NCBI GenBank assembly: GCA_958450365.1
Contig: CAUEEP010000927.1
Span: forward strand, 1 to 64,000
DNA: 64,000 bases
Source: Mesorhabditis belari
Taxonomy: Eukaryota > Nematoda > Chromadorea > Rhabditida > Rhabditidae
Direction: 5' to 3'
Of the stretch, positions 1-10,406 are shown piece after piece. Numbering within the stretch: position 1 is the stretch's first letter; each line of letters opens with the position of its first letter. The notes under the pieces are model-generated. The model ran no database searches and was not told the DNA's origin. It saw nothing but the letters and a program-made list of their open reading frames with translations. The translations under genes and the position numbers were made by a program.

Positions 1-4
1 AATA

Positions 5-305
5 TGACTTTTTTGAAATTTAGTTATAATGTATTTCTTATAACACTGTCAATCAAGATTCCCAGCCTCCCTAAACCCGGGTGCAATTTCTCTGTTCAAA
101 AATTTGATTCCTTTCATCTACAAATTTGATTCCTTTTATCTACAAATTCCCTTGATCTCCTCTTGACACAGCGGGATCCTCGTTTTTGCATTTTAAAGTT
201 CAAAACTGGGATTTTGAACAGAGAAATTGCACCAGGGCTTTCCAGGGTTAGAAGTCGATTGACAATGTTATGAAATACATTATAACTAAATTTCAAAAAT
301 TTTGA
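5..305. repeat. Foldback (palindromic) element, about 300 bp
   Basis: The first 100 bases (around the motif GAAATTTAGTTATAATG, then GTGCAATTTCTCTGTTC) recur as reverse complement at about 190-300, so the segment can fold into a long hairpin. The middle holds a short direct repeat of CTACAAATTTGATTCCTTT. There is no credible coding capacity. This looks like a non-autonomous foldback/MITE-like element, possibly cut by the window edge. Confidence 0.7.
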
Positions 306-1370
306 TGTTTTTAAACTTTAAAATGCAAAACGAGAGCCAGTGCGTTCACTGTGCGCTAGGCACAATCCTCGATCTGGCATACAGGTTGGCAGATATGGTT
401 TTCACGCTTACAATCAGGCCATTCTATCGGTACATCCGTTGTCTGTCTAATCCAATGGCCATTCTTCTAAAACTAACTTAGGCTGTAGAGATTGGCCTAA
501 CCCAGTTCCGGCTCATTTAGCCACAGTGTTGGGTTCTCCGCCAGTTGAAATGGGATCCCAAGTGCCTGTAAAAGGTGCTGAAGGGAGCCGCTGTGATTTT
601 CGGATTCATCCCAGGATTTCGGTCCGCAGGGGCAGCAGAAAAAGGAGATTCAAGAATTGAACCCTTTGAAAAATCCGACGTTTCCTAGTCGCCAGCCAAT
701 GGAGTAACATAGTAAACGGTGATTGTCTTTGGAGCAAGAGTATTCTCCATTTATTCCCCCATTCAGTCACCCATTCATTCCATTCAAATCTCCTCTGTAC
801 AATGATATAAAAGTTAACAAAAAATGATCATCGGACAAGTCATAGGCCTTCAAAGCGAGACGATCCGTTCGAAATACCCGGAAACTACACAAGAGCCAGA
901 ATTTCTTATCTTGAAATAGAATAATAGCTGACCCCACAGATGTAATTGCAATAAATCAGTTTTTTGCATCAAATTGAGTAAACAGTAAAAATAAGTAAGC
1001 ATTTCATGTTTGTTTCAACTCTGTAATTCAGTGCTTTCTTAATGTTTTTGCATAAACCGATTTTTGATTTTGAAAGCGAAAAACAACCTTCAAACCCTGT
1101 GGATTGCTGCATTGCTTTGCCTCTTAGTTTCTCAAGTCTTTTTTTCCAAAATAATTTCCAAAGACATAAACATATGAATAAAGAGATCTAGATATGCAGA
1201 GAAAACTTTTGAGATTTAAACAACTTTGATATGCCTTAAAATGGGAATGAAAACACCTGCGTTATACTATTTAAGAGCACATTGCCATTACCTCTCAAAA
1301 ATCTTTCTTTTTCTGGGAGAATCCTGAAAATTCTGCTTTCCTTATTGATTTTTAGTGCAAATCGCGACCG
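306..1370. other. No gene recognised
   Basis: This stretch holds no exon chain I can support. An open frame of about 68 codons runs from about 453 to 659 on the + strand in slightly more GC-rich sequence, but it lacks a convincing start, splice context or recognisable motif. The rest is AT-rich sequence with many stops in all frames. Confidence 0.5.
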
Positions 1371-1374
1371 TTCA

Positions 1375-1625
1375 TAAAGGCGAATGACTGCGAGTCCGAC
1401 TGCGAATCCTAATTATTAACAAGGCGATTACTGACTGCGAATCCTGTCTATTAGTCAAGCCGAATCCGGACTGGGAAACAGGACTATTAACAAAGGCGGA
1501 TCCCGACGTCGGATCTTGGCTGTTAACGAAGCCGAATCCTGATTGCGATCCTGGCTGATGAGAAAGACGAATCCCGACTCTGAATCCTGACCGCGAATCC
1601 TGACTTTTCACAAAGCCGAATCCTG
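1375..1625 (-). repeat. Degenerate tandem repeat array
   Basis: About five diverged units of roughly 45-50 bp are visible. Each carries a variant of GCCGAATCCTGACTG followed by a variant of TATTAACAAAG. Read on the minus strand they give an open frame with repeated SQSGFGFVNS-like peptides, which is probably a consequence of the repeat and not a gene: there is no start or splice context. Confidence 0.65.
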
Positions 1626-1784
1626 ACCGTGATTTTGGTTGATGACGATAGAATTCCTCCTTTGGGTTGATTTCTGATGAATGATGTTTCTTACGATGAA
1701 AACAGTATCAACGACGACATTAATGTTTTGGAACAGGATAAGATTATGCGTAAATTTTGGCAAAACTAGTCTCCGATGGAAATT

Positions 1785-2050
1785 TACTCATTAAGGATAG
1801 TTTTCAGATCACATCACTATCTCTCCCTCTGACTTTGTGAACTGTGCTAAAGCCTAATCCATTTGCATACTATTTTTCAAGGTCGAAGATATACTAAATT
1901 TTTAATAGAGGGCTTTTACTTACAATGGATTACAATATTTGCAATAATCTCTGCGCAAACAGCTCTGCTCCATCACTTTTATGCAAGTTGCCTCAGAGAT
2001 TGAGATATTGATGTGATCTGAAAACTATCCTTAATGGGTAAGTTTAGGAT
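1785..2050. repeat. MITE-like element with terminal inverted repeats
   Basis: The left end TTTACTCATTAAGGATAGTT, continuing through TTCAGATCACATCA, recurs as reverse complement at about 2010-2047. The roughly 200 bp between the arms is AT-rich and non-coding. The structure fits a non-autonomous DNA transposon. Target-site duplications were not clear. Confidence 0.65.
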
Positions 2051-2599
2051 TAGTTTCTGTAAGGTTAGTTCCGCCAAAAATTATCTTTTTTGGAATTTTC
2101 AAAGATTAAAGGAGTTATTTTTTTTGACAAATAAGCAGACCATAGTAAGATTTGCAGGATCAAGCGTAATATCATGACAAACCTTTTTTTACTTTTTTTC
2201 ATGCGCCGAATCAAATGAAAGAATGGGCTATTGTGCTTGATTTTTCGGAAGGTCATTCCTGTCTCTTTTTTGTTGTTTTCCATGAGGTCTCAACGTTAGG
2301 AAAAGGAAGAAATTTCTCTATCAATTTTTAGGAAAATACCTAGAAAAGGCATATTTGAGAGATATTATATGTAATCATTGATTTAAACACATATGTCAAT
2401 CAACCAGAAAATAGAAAGAAAGAAATTTACAAAGAATCCAAAGAAAAGAGAGATTTATTGTCTCCTTTCCTTTTTTCTTTGACCCTTTTGGATTGCCTTC
2501 ACTCAACACTCAATCGAGAAAACCTTTTCCTGAAAGTTATTCATGTCTGTTATTGCCTATTGAGTCTTCTCCTATACCTGAACTCTCTTTAATTATAAT

Positions 2600-4974
2600 A
2601 TGAGCCAACTTCTATGTGCTGCCATCACGGTCAGTGATTTTTGTTCCTTTTAAAATCTCGAGTCTTAAACCTGGTACTATGTGCAGTGATAAATTAGGAG
2701 AAATCAGTGGATTTTTGAGAAAACATTGTCAATGATTATGAGTTGAATACTTGATGAAATTTGTCTAAATCCGCAGCTAAAATAACTTTTCCGCTTCTAG
2801 ACTCATACCTACCTAAAATTTTTATCAAGACCAAGGATAAGGTTTTTCTGCTAAAGTAAATAAATAATTTCTCACAGCCACAAATTGTCTTCGATTTAGG
2901 CAGTTTTGTTAGCTCCACCTTGCTTGGTTTCATCACAAACAACTCCTCTTTTCCCCGTTGCTTGCGAGCTCAATATTCTTGTTGTACTTGATCGATCTGG
3001 TGAATGCGAATTTGAGGAGCAACTATTACCAAAACCTATACCTAGATTCGGTGAAAGGTGGCTTCAACAAATCGAGAAATTTTGTTCTTGATGTCTCACA
3101 AGAACTCCAAATTGGACCTGAAAAGCATAGGGTACTTTATTTTTTATCAAGTAGATTCTAACATTTTTGCCCGGATTTTTGCACTCTTCAGGTGGCAATG
3201 ATTGTTTATTCTGGTCCCACATATCGCCGTGAAGTGTTCAAATGGAACTTTGCCAAAAACAATGAGGAGTTTCATCAGATTTTGTCAAGCTTGCGGGCGA
3301 TTGGTGGAACCACATCAACAAAAAGGGCAAGTGACATGGCCATTTTGCAAAAATATACCATTTTAGGCTCTTGAAATAGCAAATAATTTAATGGAGACAA
3401 GGGATCAAACGGTGGCAACTTTAATTATGGTTGTAACAGACGGACGATCAGCTGATGATCCTAAACAGCCAGCAATAAAATTGAGGTGATTAAAAAATAG
3501 TTGTGAGGAAGTATGTAGTTTTTCCTAAATTTGCACAATAAATAGACAATCCTTATTGCAAGTAAAACTTTAGGTCCTATCCAAACACGTGGCTTTTTGC
3601 TGCATCAACTGGTGATCCAGAGAAAGTAGACATGTTTGTTATTTCAAAATTACTTAATAACTTTTTTCAGGACTGAATTGATGGACATTACAGGAGATGA
3701 AAATAAAATTGTTACTCATCGAGGAAGAGAATTGGCTACTGATATTGCAAAGCGAATTTTAAGAAAGGTTTTCAGGGGTTCCCTTGAAAAGTTCCCTTTT
3801 CACGGAACTTTTCAAGTTTTTCGGGTCTATCAATTTGAGCATACTGAAAATGGTCTAGGCCCAAGAGAAGTGCCGTACAACAACGACAACCACTACTACA
3901 ACCACCACTACAACCACCACTACAACCACCACTACCACCACTACTACCACAACAACCACGACTACCACTACTACAACCACCACAACAACCACGACTACTA
4001 CTACTACTACCACCACCAATCCAATAACAGGTATACTTGGGTTTTCCCATTCCACTTTTCATTTTAAACCCAGGTTGTGAACTTGATTTGGTTTTTGTGA
4101 TGGATCTTTCAACAACCACCAGTCATATTTATTCATTTTACAAAGAAATGGCTGAAAAGATCGTCAAAGCGTTGATCATCAGTCCTAGACACACAAGAGG
4201 TAAGTGAAACAAAATTTTTGTTGTTGTAAAGTTTTCAGTGGCTTTGGTTGGCTTTTCTTCAATTGGTCGAACAAGGACGGTATTCAATTTGAAGAAGTTC
4301 AAATGGTCTGACCAAGTGATCCCGGCCATTGCTGAATTGCAAAGTGCCGGTGGATTGACTGCTATAGGTAGATAAATAAAAATGAAATTGTACATACAGA
4401 TACAAGTATTAACAGAGTAAAATTTTCAGGAACCGGAATTCAAGAAGCGATGAAACAAGGTGAAAAACTCGAAGGAGCAAGGCCCGATTTGGCAACAAAA
4501 GTATTACTTTTTTGAGAATACGTAGATTTAACAAAAAAGGAAAATAGGTAATGGTGATATTCACAGACGGATGGAACAACAAAGGACCTGATCCGGAAAT
4601 GGCAGCAAAAGAAGCACATGCAAAAGGATGGGAATTGTTTGCTGTGGGATATGCGGTGAGTTGATTGATAACTTTGAACCTAATCAAAGCAAATGATTTG
4701 GAAGATCAGAACAAACAACCAATTTGCCAAAACTTGAGTTGATAAGTGTATGTGTCATACCGTATATATTGGGAAGACGCTTTCTAAAATTGCAAATAAA
4801 AGCTACTATCAAATTCAGAGTAAAAAATTCAACGGCGAAGATGTTCCGCTCCATGAAGTGACATTGAACGTTTTGGGCACAGATGAAACTCACATTTATT
4901 CGGATCAAAATACTGATCAAATGATTGAAAGAATTCGAGAAAGAAATGCCAAATGTTTTGAAGAGCCTCTGTAG
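2600..4974 (+). CDS. Secreted protein with two von Willebrand factor A domains and a poly-threonine linker
   Basis: Exon 1 (2600-2629) joins in phase to exon 2 at 2900, giving a signal peptide (MSQLLCAAITAVLLAPPC) with a short mature start. The first vWA domain follows: a hydrophobic strand, the MIDAS motif DRSDS (assembled across the 46-nt intron 3000-3045), GGTTS and VVTDGRS. An exon starting at 3859 encodes 47 uninterrupted threonines (3877-4017). A second vWA domain then has the MIDAS DLSTT, GGLTAIG, FTDGWNN, and a C-terminal NVLGTDETHIYSDQN segment before a late cysteine and the stop. AATAAA lies at 5113-5118. Such proteins are usually extracellular or cell-surface adhesion or matrix proteins, common in nematodes; the Thr run is likely an O-glycosylated mucin-like spacer (inference). 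The start of the last exon near 4740 is uncertain. The ligand is unknown. Confidence 0.83.
3768..3858 (+). repeat. Intron with short inverted repeat in the vWA gene
   Basis: This intron, just before the threonine-coding exon, contains CTTGAAAAGTTCC and its near reverse complement GGAACTTTTCAAG about 10 nt apart, forming a strong potential hairpin. It may be chance or a remnant of an insertion. Confidence 0.5.
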
Positions 4975-5112
4975 GTCTGTAGAGGAAGCGTTAAGTTTTA
5001 GTTTTAGTTTTAACATTCATTAAAGTATCCAGTCTTAAGGCATAACTTCATTTCTTTCAACAAATTTTCTTTTCCTTTCAGTTGATCTCAAATGTTTTTA
5101 TTGCGCTGTATC

Positions 5113-5118
5113 AATAAA
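5113..5118 (+). terminator. Likely poly(A) signal of the vWA gene
   Basis: AATAAA about 140 bp after the stop codon, in AT-rich 3' sequence, before the convergent gene that ends at 5301. Confidence 0.5.
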
Positions 5119-5300
5119 AGAATTTCAACTAAAAACGAATGTTTTATACACCTAGTTGAAAATTGCGTCCATAACAAAATAAGTGGTTAACTGATGAGAA
5201 GAAATTGGCTCAGTGACCAGAAGCTTGCACAAAAGAAAAACACAATAAGTTAATGATATCTATTGTTTTTCAAAGAAACGAAACTTTCAAACAAACTAAA

Positions 5301-8112
5301 TCAATCAGGTACAAGTCGATAATATGTGTCATCGTCCGGGCAATAATAACAATCAAAATCGGCATCATAGATCAAACCGGCTGTCAATTCTGACGAGAAA
5401 TCAGTGGATTTCTGAAATAACTTTTGGAAGGAATTGTTAAGAAATTTTAATAGTTATTTATCTAATGCCTAGCTGAAATCAAGCTTGACAGTAAGAAAAC
5501 CTGTGATCGCTGAGTTGATGACGTTTTTTCGTGTCGAAAGCCTTGTAGTCGATCCTCCCTGAATCTTTTTTCACAAAGACAATGCTTTAATATTTTACCA
5601 GCTTCGCCTTATCTTACCTACACAGGTGAGTCTTTAAATCGGCTTTTTTAGGCCAATCAACGTTTGGCTTTTTTTACTCCAGAATTTATTGCGAGAACTT
5701 TATCCTCTATATAAGATTATATAGAGAATAAAGTTGTGATAGAATGGATAAACTAACATTTCTCGAATGAGATGTCGATCATTTGTGCTTTGGGCTGAAT
5801 GAGCTCGCCGACGAACCGCTTGTGGGGTTCCTTCAATTTCCTATAAGAAATTTGATACTTATTTTTCATAGGAAATACCAGGTGTAAATCTTTGCAGTTT
5901 AAAGCTTTAGATTTTTGAAATAGTCACTTTATTGAACGCCAGAATATCTAGCAACACCCACATTTTGTTTGATGAGACGGCTATTTGGGTGTGCACTGAT
6001 CGCATTTCTTCCCATTACTTTCTTTCCACCGATATCTGGTTGATGTACTGACGGTTTTTCAAGAAGTTCCTCATCTGAAAGATCTTCATATTCGTGTTCT
6101 CGGAGGGATTCGTCGAATGAGCGAGTTGTTTGTCGACTTCCCAATCTAAAGTGAAATCAAAGTTTGCCTTTTCCGTGAATACCTCAATCGAGCAATGCTT
6201 CTTAGCATACTCAGCTCAACAGAATCGGCGGATTTCACAAGAAAAGAATCAACTGTTGATTGTCTTGATGCTGTCGATTTGCCTGCAAGAGATTTTTTCT
6301 GATTACTTACTTGTAATTAAAAAGGCAAGTTTTTAGTATGTTTTCATCTTTTTCGATTCCAAAAAACTAGAGTAGGCAGGCAATCGTGCGCTGCCCCGTC
6401 AGGAATTTAGTATGAATGTAATCACGAGCACATTATTCGGCCGTTCTCTAGCTACCATGAACTGCTCAAATATAATGGGGAAGAATGAAAAGAGGAACAG
6501 GTATTATCATGTACCACACACATTTCATCGTATTTTCCCGTCAAATAGCTTTCTTCTTTCTGTTCATCTTTTTTGCTTCTCAGTCAGTTTTTCTCCTTAT
6601 ATTTTTCCCCAACAATCATTATAGCTGCAGTATGCAGGGGAATAGAAGGGAAAGAGTAAGAGTGACTGTCCTCCCCATCTCCCCATTCCTTCGTTTTTCA
6701 TTCCATACGATTTCCGCATACCAGTCGATTCCTCGCTTCTCTTTTCTTTAGTTATCTGTCACTTTTTCTTTATTCAACGTCTAATCAAATGTATATAAAG
6801 AACATCGGAACAGTATTGTACAGCAGGGATTCTTTTGCTGATTGTGAACAATCGTCTTTTCAAGGGACAAATGCATAAATGACAAGTTGGTCGAATCGAC
6901 ACTTGTTCCAAAATGCTATTCTACAATTCATAAAACAGGATCAGAATAAATTTTCTAAAAATAGAAGGTTTATTATAGATGCATCAACTGTTTTAATTCA
7001 TTTCCATCGACTTTTCTCAGGATTCAATGCTGAATCATATCCCCGAATCATCTTTTTTCGATTTTCATACAGTTTGTATATTCCCTATTCTTTCCTTCAA
7101 TATCATTTTCGCAAATATTCTCTCCCATTCTTTTTTCTATTATTAACTCTTCTGAATCAACCATACAGCTTTTGTCGACAAAAAGTCTTTAGAGTCCTTA
7201 GAGGTTTCCCGCTTTTGTCCCCAAAAACGAATACTTTCTTTCTATTCTTTCCCTCTCTTCTCACGTCTCATAAATATGTCGATCGAAGCGATCCACTGCA
7301 TATCATAAATTTCTATTCAAACCCGAAATGTTTTGTTTCAGTCTAAAAAATTCAAGCATAAAAACTCCCCATCCCTTGGAGCTTCACATTGAGAACATGG
7401 TTGCCTTTGTTGCAAACCTTGGGAACAACAAAGTTAACTATGTTCTCGAGAAAGAGCTTATTCTATGTCCGGCTTTGATATAGATATAAAACATCCAAAG
7501 ATATTCCACGTTAATCCTTTTTTATCTTGTTTTGCCTTGGCCTTATTGTATGTATATTGACCTTGGTAAGCGTTCTTAGATGAATCACTTTCTGATGAAT
7601 GAAAATCAGAAACCAAGTTTACATCTGTAAATCCGACGAAAAGTTTGCTACATATACAGCTTCTACTGTAAAGATTATCATACATTTAGATTTTACCAGC
7701 AATGGAATTCGTTGCGGTGAGCGGTCTTCCATTTGGCCGTTCCATACGTTGTAATCGAAGGGGTTTTCTTTTCTAAATGCAAAATGAATTATTTTGTCTT
7801 ACAATTTAGTGTTAATTAAAAGGTTTAATCACGATTTTAATTTGCGATAGTCATTCACCTCAATGGGGAGAGTGGGTAACCTAGTTGGGGTTCTTTTCGA
7901 TGGAGAGACCGATTTCGATGGCAACGAATATTGTGGAGCAAGCGACGGTTGAAGACTCACTGATGGGGATACCTTAAGAAATTTTATAAGAGATTATAAC
8001 ATATTTACTTGGTCTAAAAAAGTTCATAAGCTTATGCTTTTTCTTGATTTTTCCTTACCGTCTCTTCCATTTCAGGGTTTCTCTCAAGTGCCCGCCCTAC
8101 GCTTCGTTCCAT
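5301..8112 (-). CDS. Unrecognised multi-exon gene, protein with charged and aromatic C-terminus
   Basis: The proposed start is ATG at 8112, just after a TTTTTCAG acceptor (possible trans-splice site), giving MERSVGRALERNPEMEET. In-phase exons follow near 7970-7880 (Ser/Pro-rich), 7780-7690 (NPFDYNVWNGQMEDRSPQ), about 6285-6180 (SFLVKSADSVELSMLRSIAR), 6140-5935 (acidic, EYEDLSDEELLEKP), 5830-5760 (KRFVGELIQPKAQM), about 5570-5500, and a last exon at about 5405-5301 ending in DFDCYYCPDDDTYYRLVPD. The join across the long 7.5-6.3 kb interval is not resolved, so an exon may be missing or two genes merged. The Tyr/Asp-rich ending loosely recalls aromatic repeat modules, but I assign no family. It converges on the vWA gene and diverges from the gene starting at 10407. 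Confidence 0.5.
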
Positions 8113-10406
8113 CACTGAAAAATACACACTGCTTTATAAAAGTTGTTTCTTGGGCAAAGTTAAATTGAGGTCTTGAACAACGCATCATAAAAACATACAA
8201 AAACTTTCAATTGCATCACAAATGTTTCAACTAGCGTTAGCGGTTATGAAAAGCAAACTATTAAACTACAATTCGTTGAAACTTTGGAAAGTGTTCCAGG
8301 TTAAAAACTTGAATGTTGTTTTTAAAGGTAATGATATATTGGAACAAGATTCAAAAGACTTTATAAATTACAAAATTGCAATTTTGTTTCCCATCTTTAT
8401 ATACTAACCTTGAGGATCCATGTAGATAATCTTTCGATGCATTCTTCAGAACTTTTGAATGAAATTGTGGGTGGATGGGTTGTCAATGGAGAAGTTTACA
8501 TCAAACAAACAATTTTTTCAAATTGATGCAGAAAAGTATTTTTGAGAATTCAAGAGTTCGAAGAGAAACGTTTCGAAATGTTTAGCTTCTTTTTTAAAGG
8601 AGAGCTTCCCCCACACCAACAATTTTTCTCCATGGCAACGAGAATAGAGAAAAACTAAAAAATGAGGGGAAAAGATTAAGTGTCTCGATTTTTTTTCATT
8701 CAACTCAAGCCCTTTCCAAATTGGAATAGCCATTGGTACAAATACAAATGTTCCATTAAAATGTAAATGAAGATAAAAATGCTAATTATGTATGTTCTTT
8801 TGTAAAAACTATAATTCATAGATACCCAATGGACCCAATGAATAAAGAATCTTTCTGATTGTGAGTTCAAAAATCTTCAAGAAGCCATTTGTTTTCCGTT
8901 TCCCCCATTATTCACCAAGATAAGGTCTAGATTTAAAGGTGTTTTAAACCATATTTTCGCAATGACTTTTTATGCTTAGTGAAATCCGTAGAATGTTTTC
9001 ATTCACACAATACATGTTTCTTCGGAGATACGCAAGTGCACAATAAAGAAATAGATGAAAACTTCTTAACAAACAGGGTTTTGATCCGGTGAAAGGAAAG
9101 TGACTGAAGAAATATTTCAAGTAGAATTGAAGAGAAAAATAAGATTTGAAGAGGGGTCAATGGGGAAATGTTGAAGAGAGAAGGGGATAACGGAAATCAT
9201 CACTTGATATACATTCACTTATTTCCAGTTCACGAATCATTGAAAAAACCGGTGCTGTGCTACAAAAAGCAATGTAGATTGACGACCTGCGTTTTAGTTT
9301 ACAGTTTGATATTCTTTCCCCTTTCAAAAAGTTCTAATTATGAAAATTAATTCCTGGGAGTCTGCCAAACAAATTGATAAGTCGAAAAGTTGATAAATCA
9401 TCAAAAACTGTTTGTTTCTGGTTTTTTGCCTACCTATTCATTCATTCTGCTTGCATTCTCCGTGTCCATTACCGTGAAAAATGCCTCAAAACTGTACTTT
9501 GATCAACCTTTAACCATTCGCTCAATTGAGTATTGTCTGTCCCGTAAAAGTAACAAAAAAGCTTTCATGAGAGAGGGAAGGGAGATTTTGAGGATTGGCT
9601 AAGCGAGTTCAATTGGTGGCATTCACTTAAGAAAAGAGTAGAGTAGAAAAGAAAAGAGGAGAAACGGTTAGATGCGTCAGATGTGGGTGGAAAGAAAGAG
9701 GAGGATGAGGGTGGTTTCTCTGAAAATGAGGACTTCTCTTTTCCCATTCTGGTCTTCTCTTCTCTTCTTTTCTCCTCTTCTTTTCTCGTTTCTAAGTGAA
9801 GCTTGGGAACGGTAACAGTCCGAGTTTCTTCTCAACCCAAAAATCTTATGTTGTTTGGTACTAGGAATTATAAACCCTTTTTTTTAGTTCCTATGAGACT
9901 TGCATGGACCTAAATACAAATTAGGCACTTTACATTGGTGCACCTTTGTGTGCCTAAACAAAAGTACTGAGATTTTCTACTTCCAAAGAATATACAAGTA
10001 AGTAATTTTATATACTTTGATTCGTTTTTTCTTTCCATATTTCTTTCCTGTTTTCTATTTTATACTATTTTGTTTAGCTTAAGTTTTATTTTATTCTACT
10101 GCCCACTGACGACAGGTCTCCACTTTTCCATAGATGTCCTTAACTCAAAATATTCTCTTCATTACAATATTCTCGCATTTTGCTCAAGGTTTGTTTGCAG
10201 AAATTTTACAGATCGATTGTTAATATTTAAATTACCAAGAAACGATCCATATTTTGGTTATTTATTTCATACTTTCACATCAATTCCAGAAGTGAACTGC
10301 CTCAAAAATTGTATCGATATTTCATTTGCTCGTTTTGTCTTTTTTAAAAACGAATACAAAAACTGCTAGGGTTTTTATAAGTCTCAAAAGAGATTAGTCT
10401 TTTTGA
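8113..10406. other. Divergent intergenic region, no gene recognised
   Basis: This 2.3 kb separates the 5' ends of two unrecognised genes. It contains scattered short open frames only. A polypurine/polypyrimidine stretch at 9620-9790 (GA-rich then CT-rich, repeated TCTTCTCTTCTTTTCTC motifs) is the most notable feature and could mark promoter or UTR sequence. No RNA gene was seen. Confidence 0.5.

Noticed and set aside
453..659. 68-codon open frame in GC-richer sequence
   Set aside because: No convincing start, splice sites or motif; only one short exon-like stretch.
3772..4119. Minus-strand frames of poly-valine and Ser/Gly/Cys-rich protein
   Set aside because: They are antisense shadows of the threonine-coding repeat in the vWA gene.
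7458..7685. 75-codon minus-strand open frame taken whole
   Set aside because: Only a small part may be an exon; the whole frame runs through likely intron sequence of the unknown gene.
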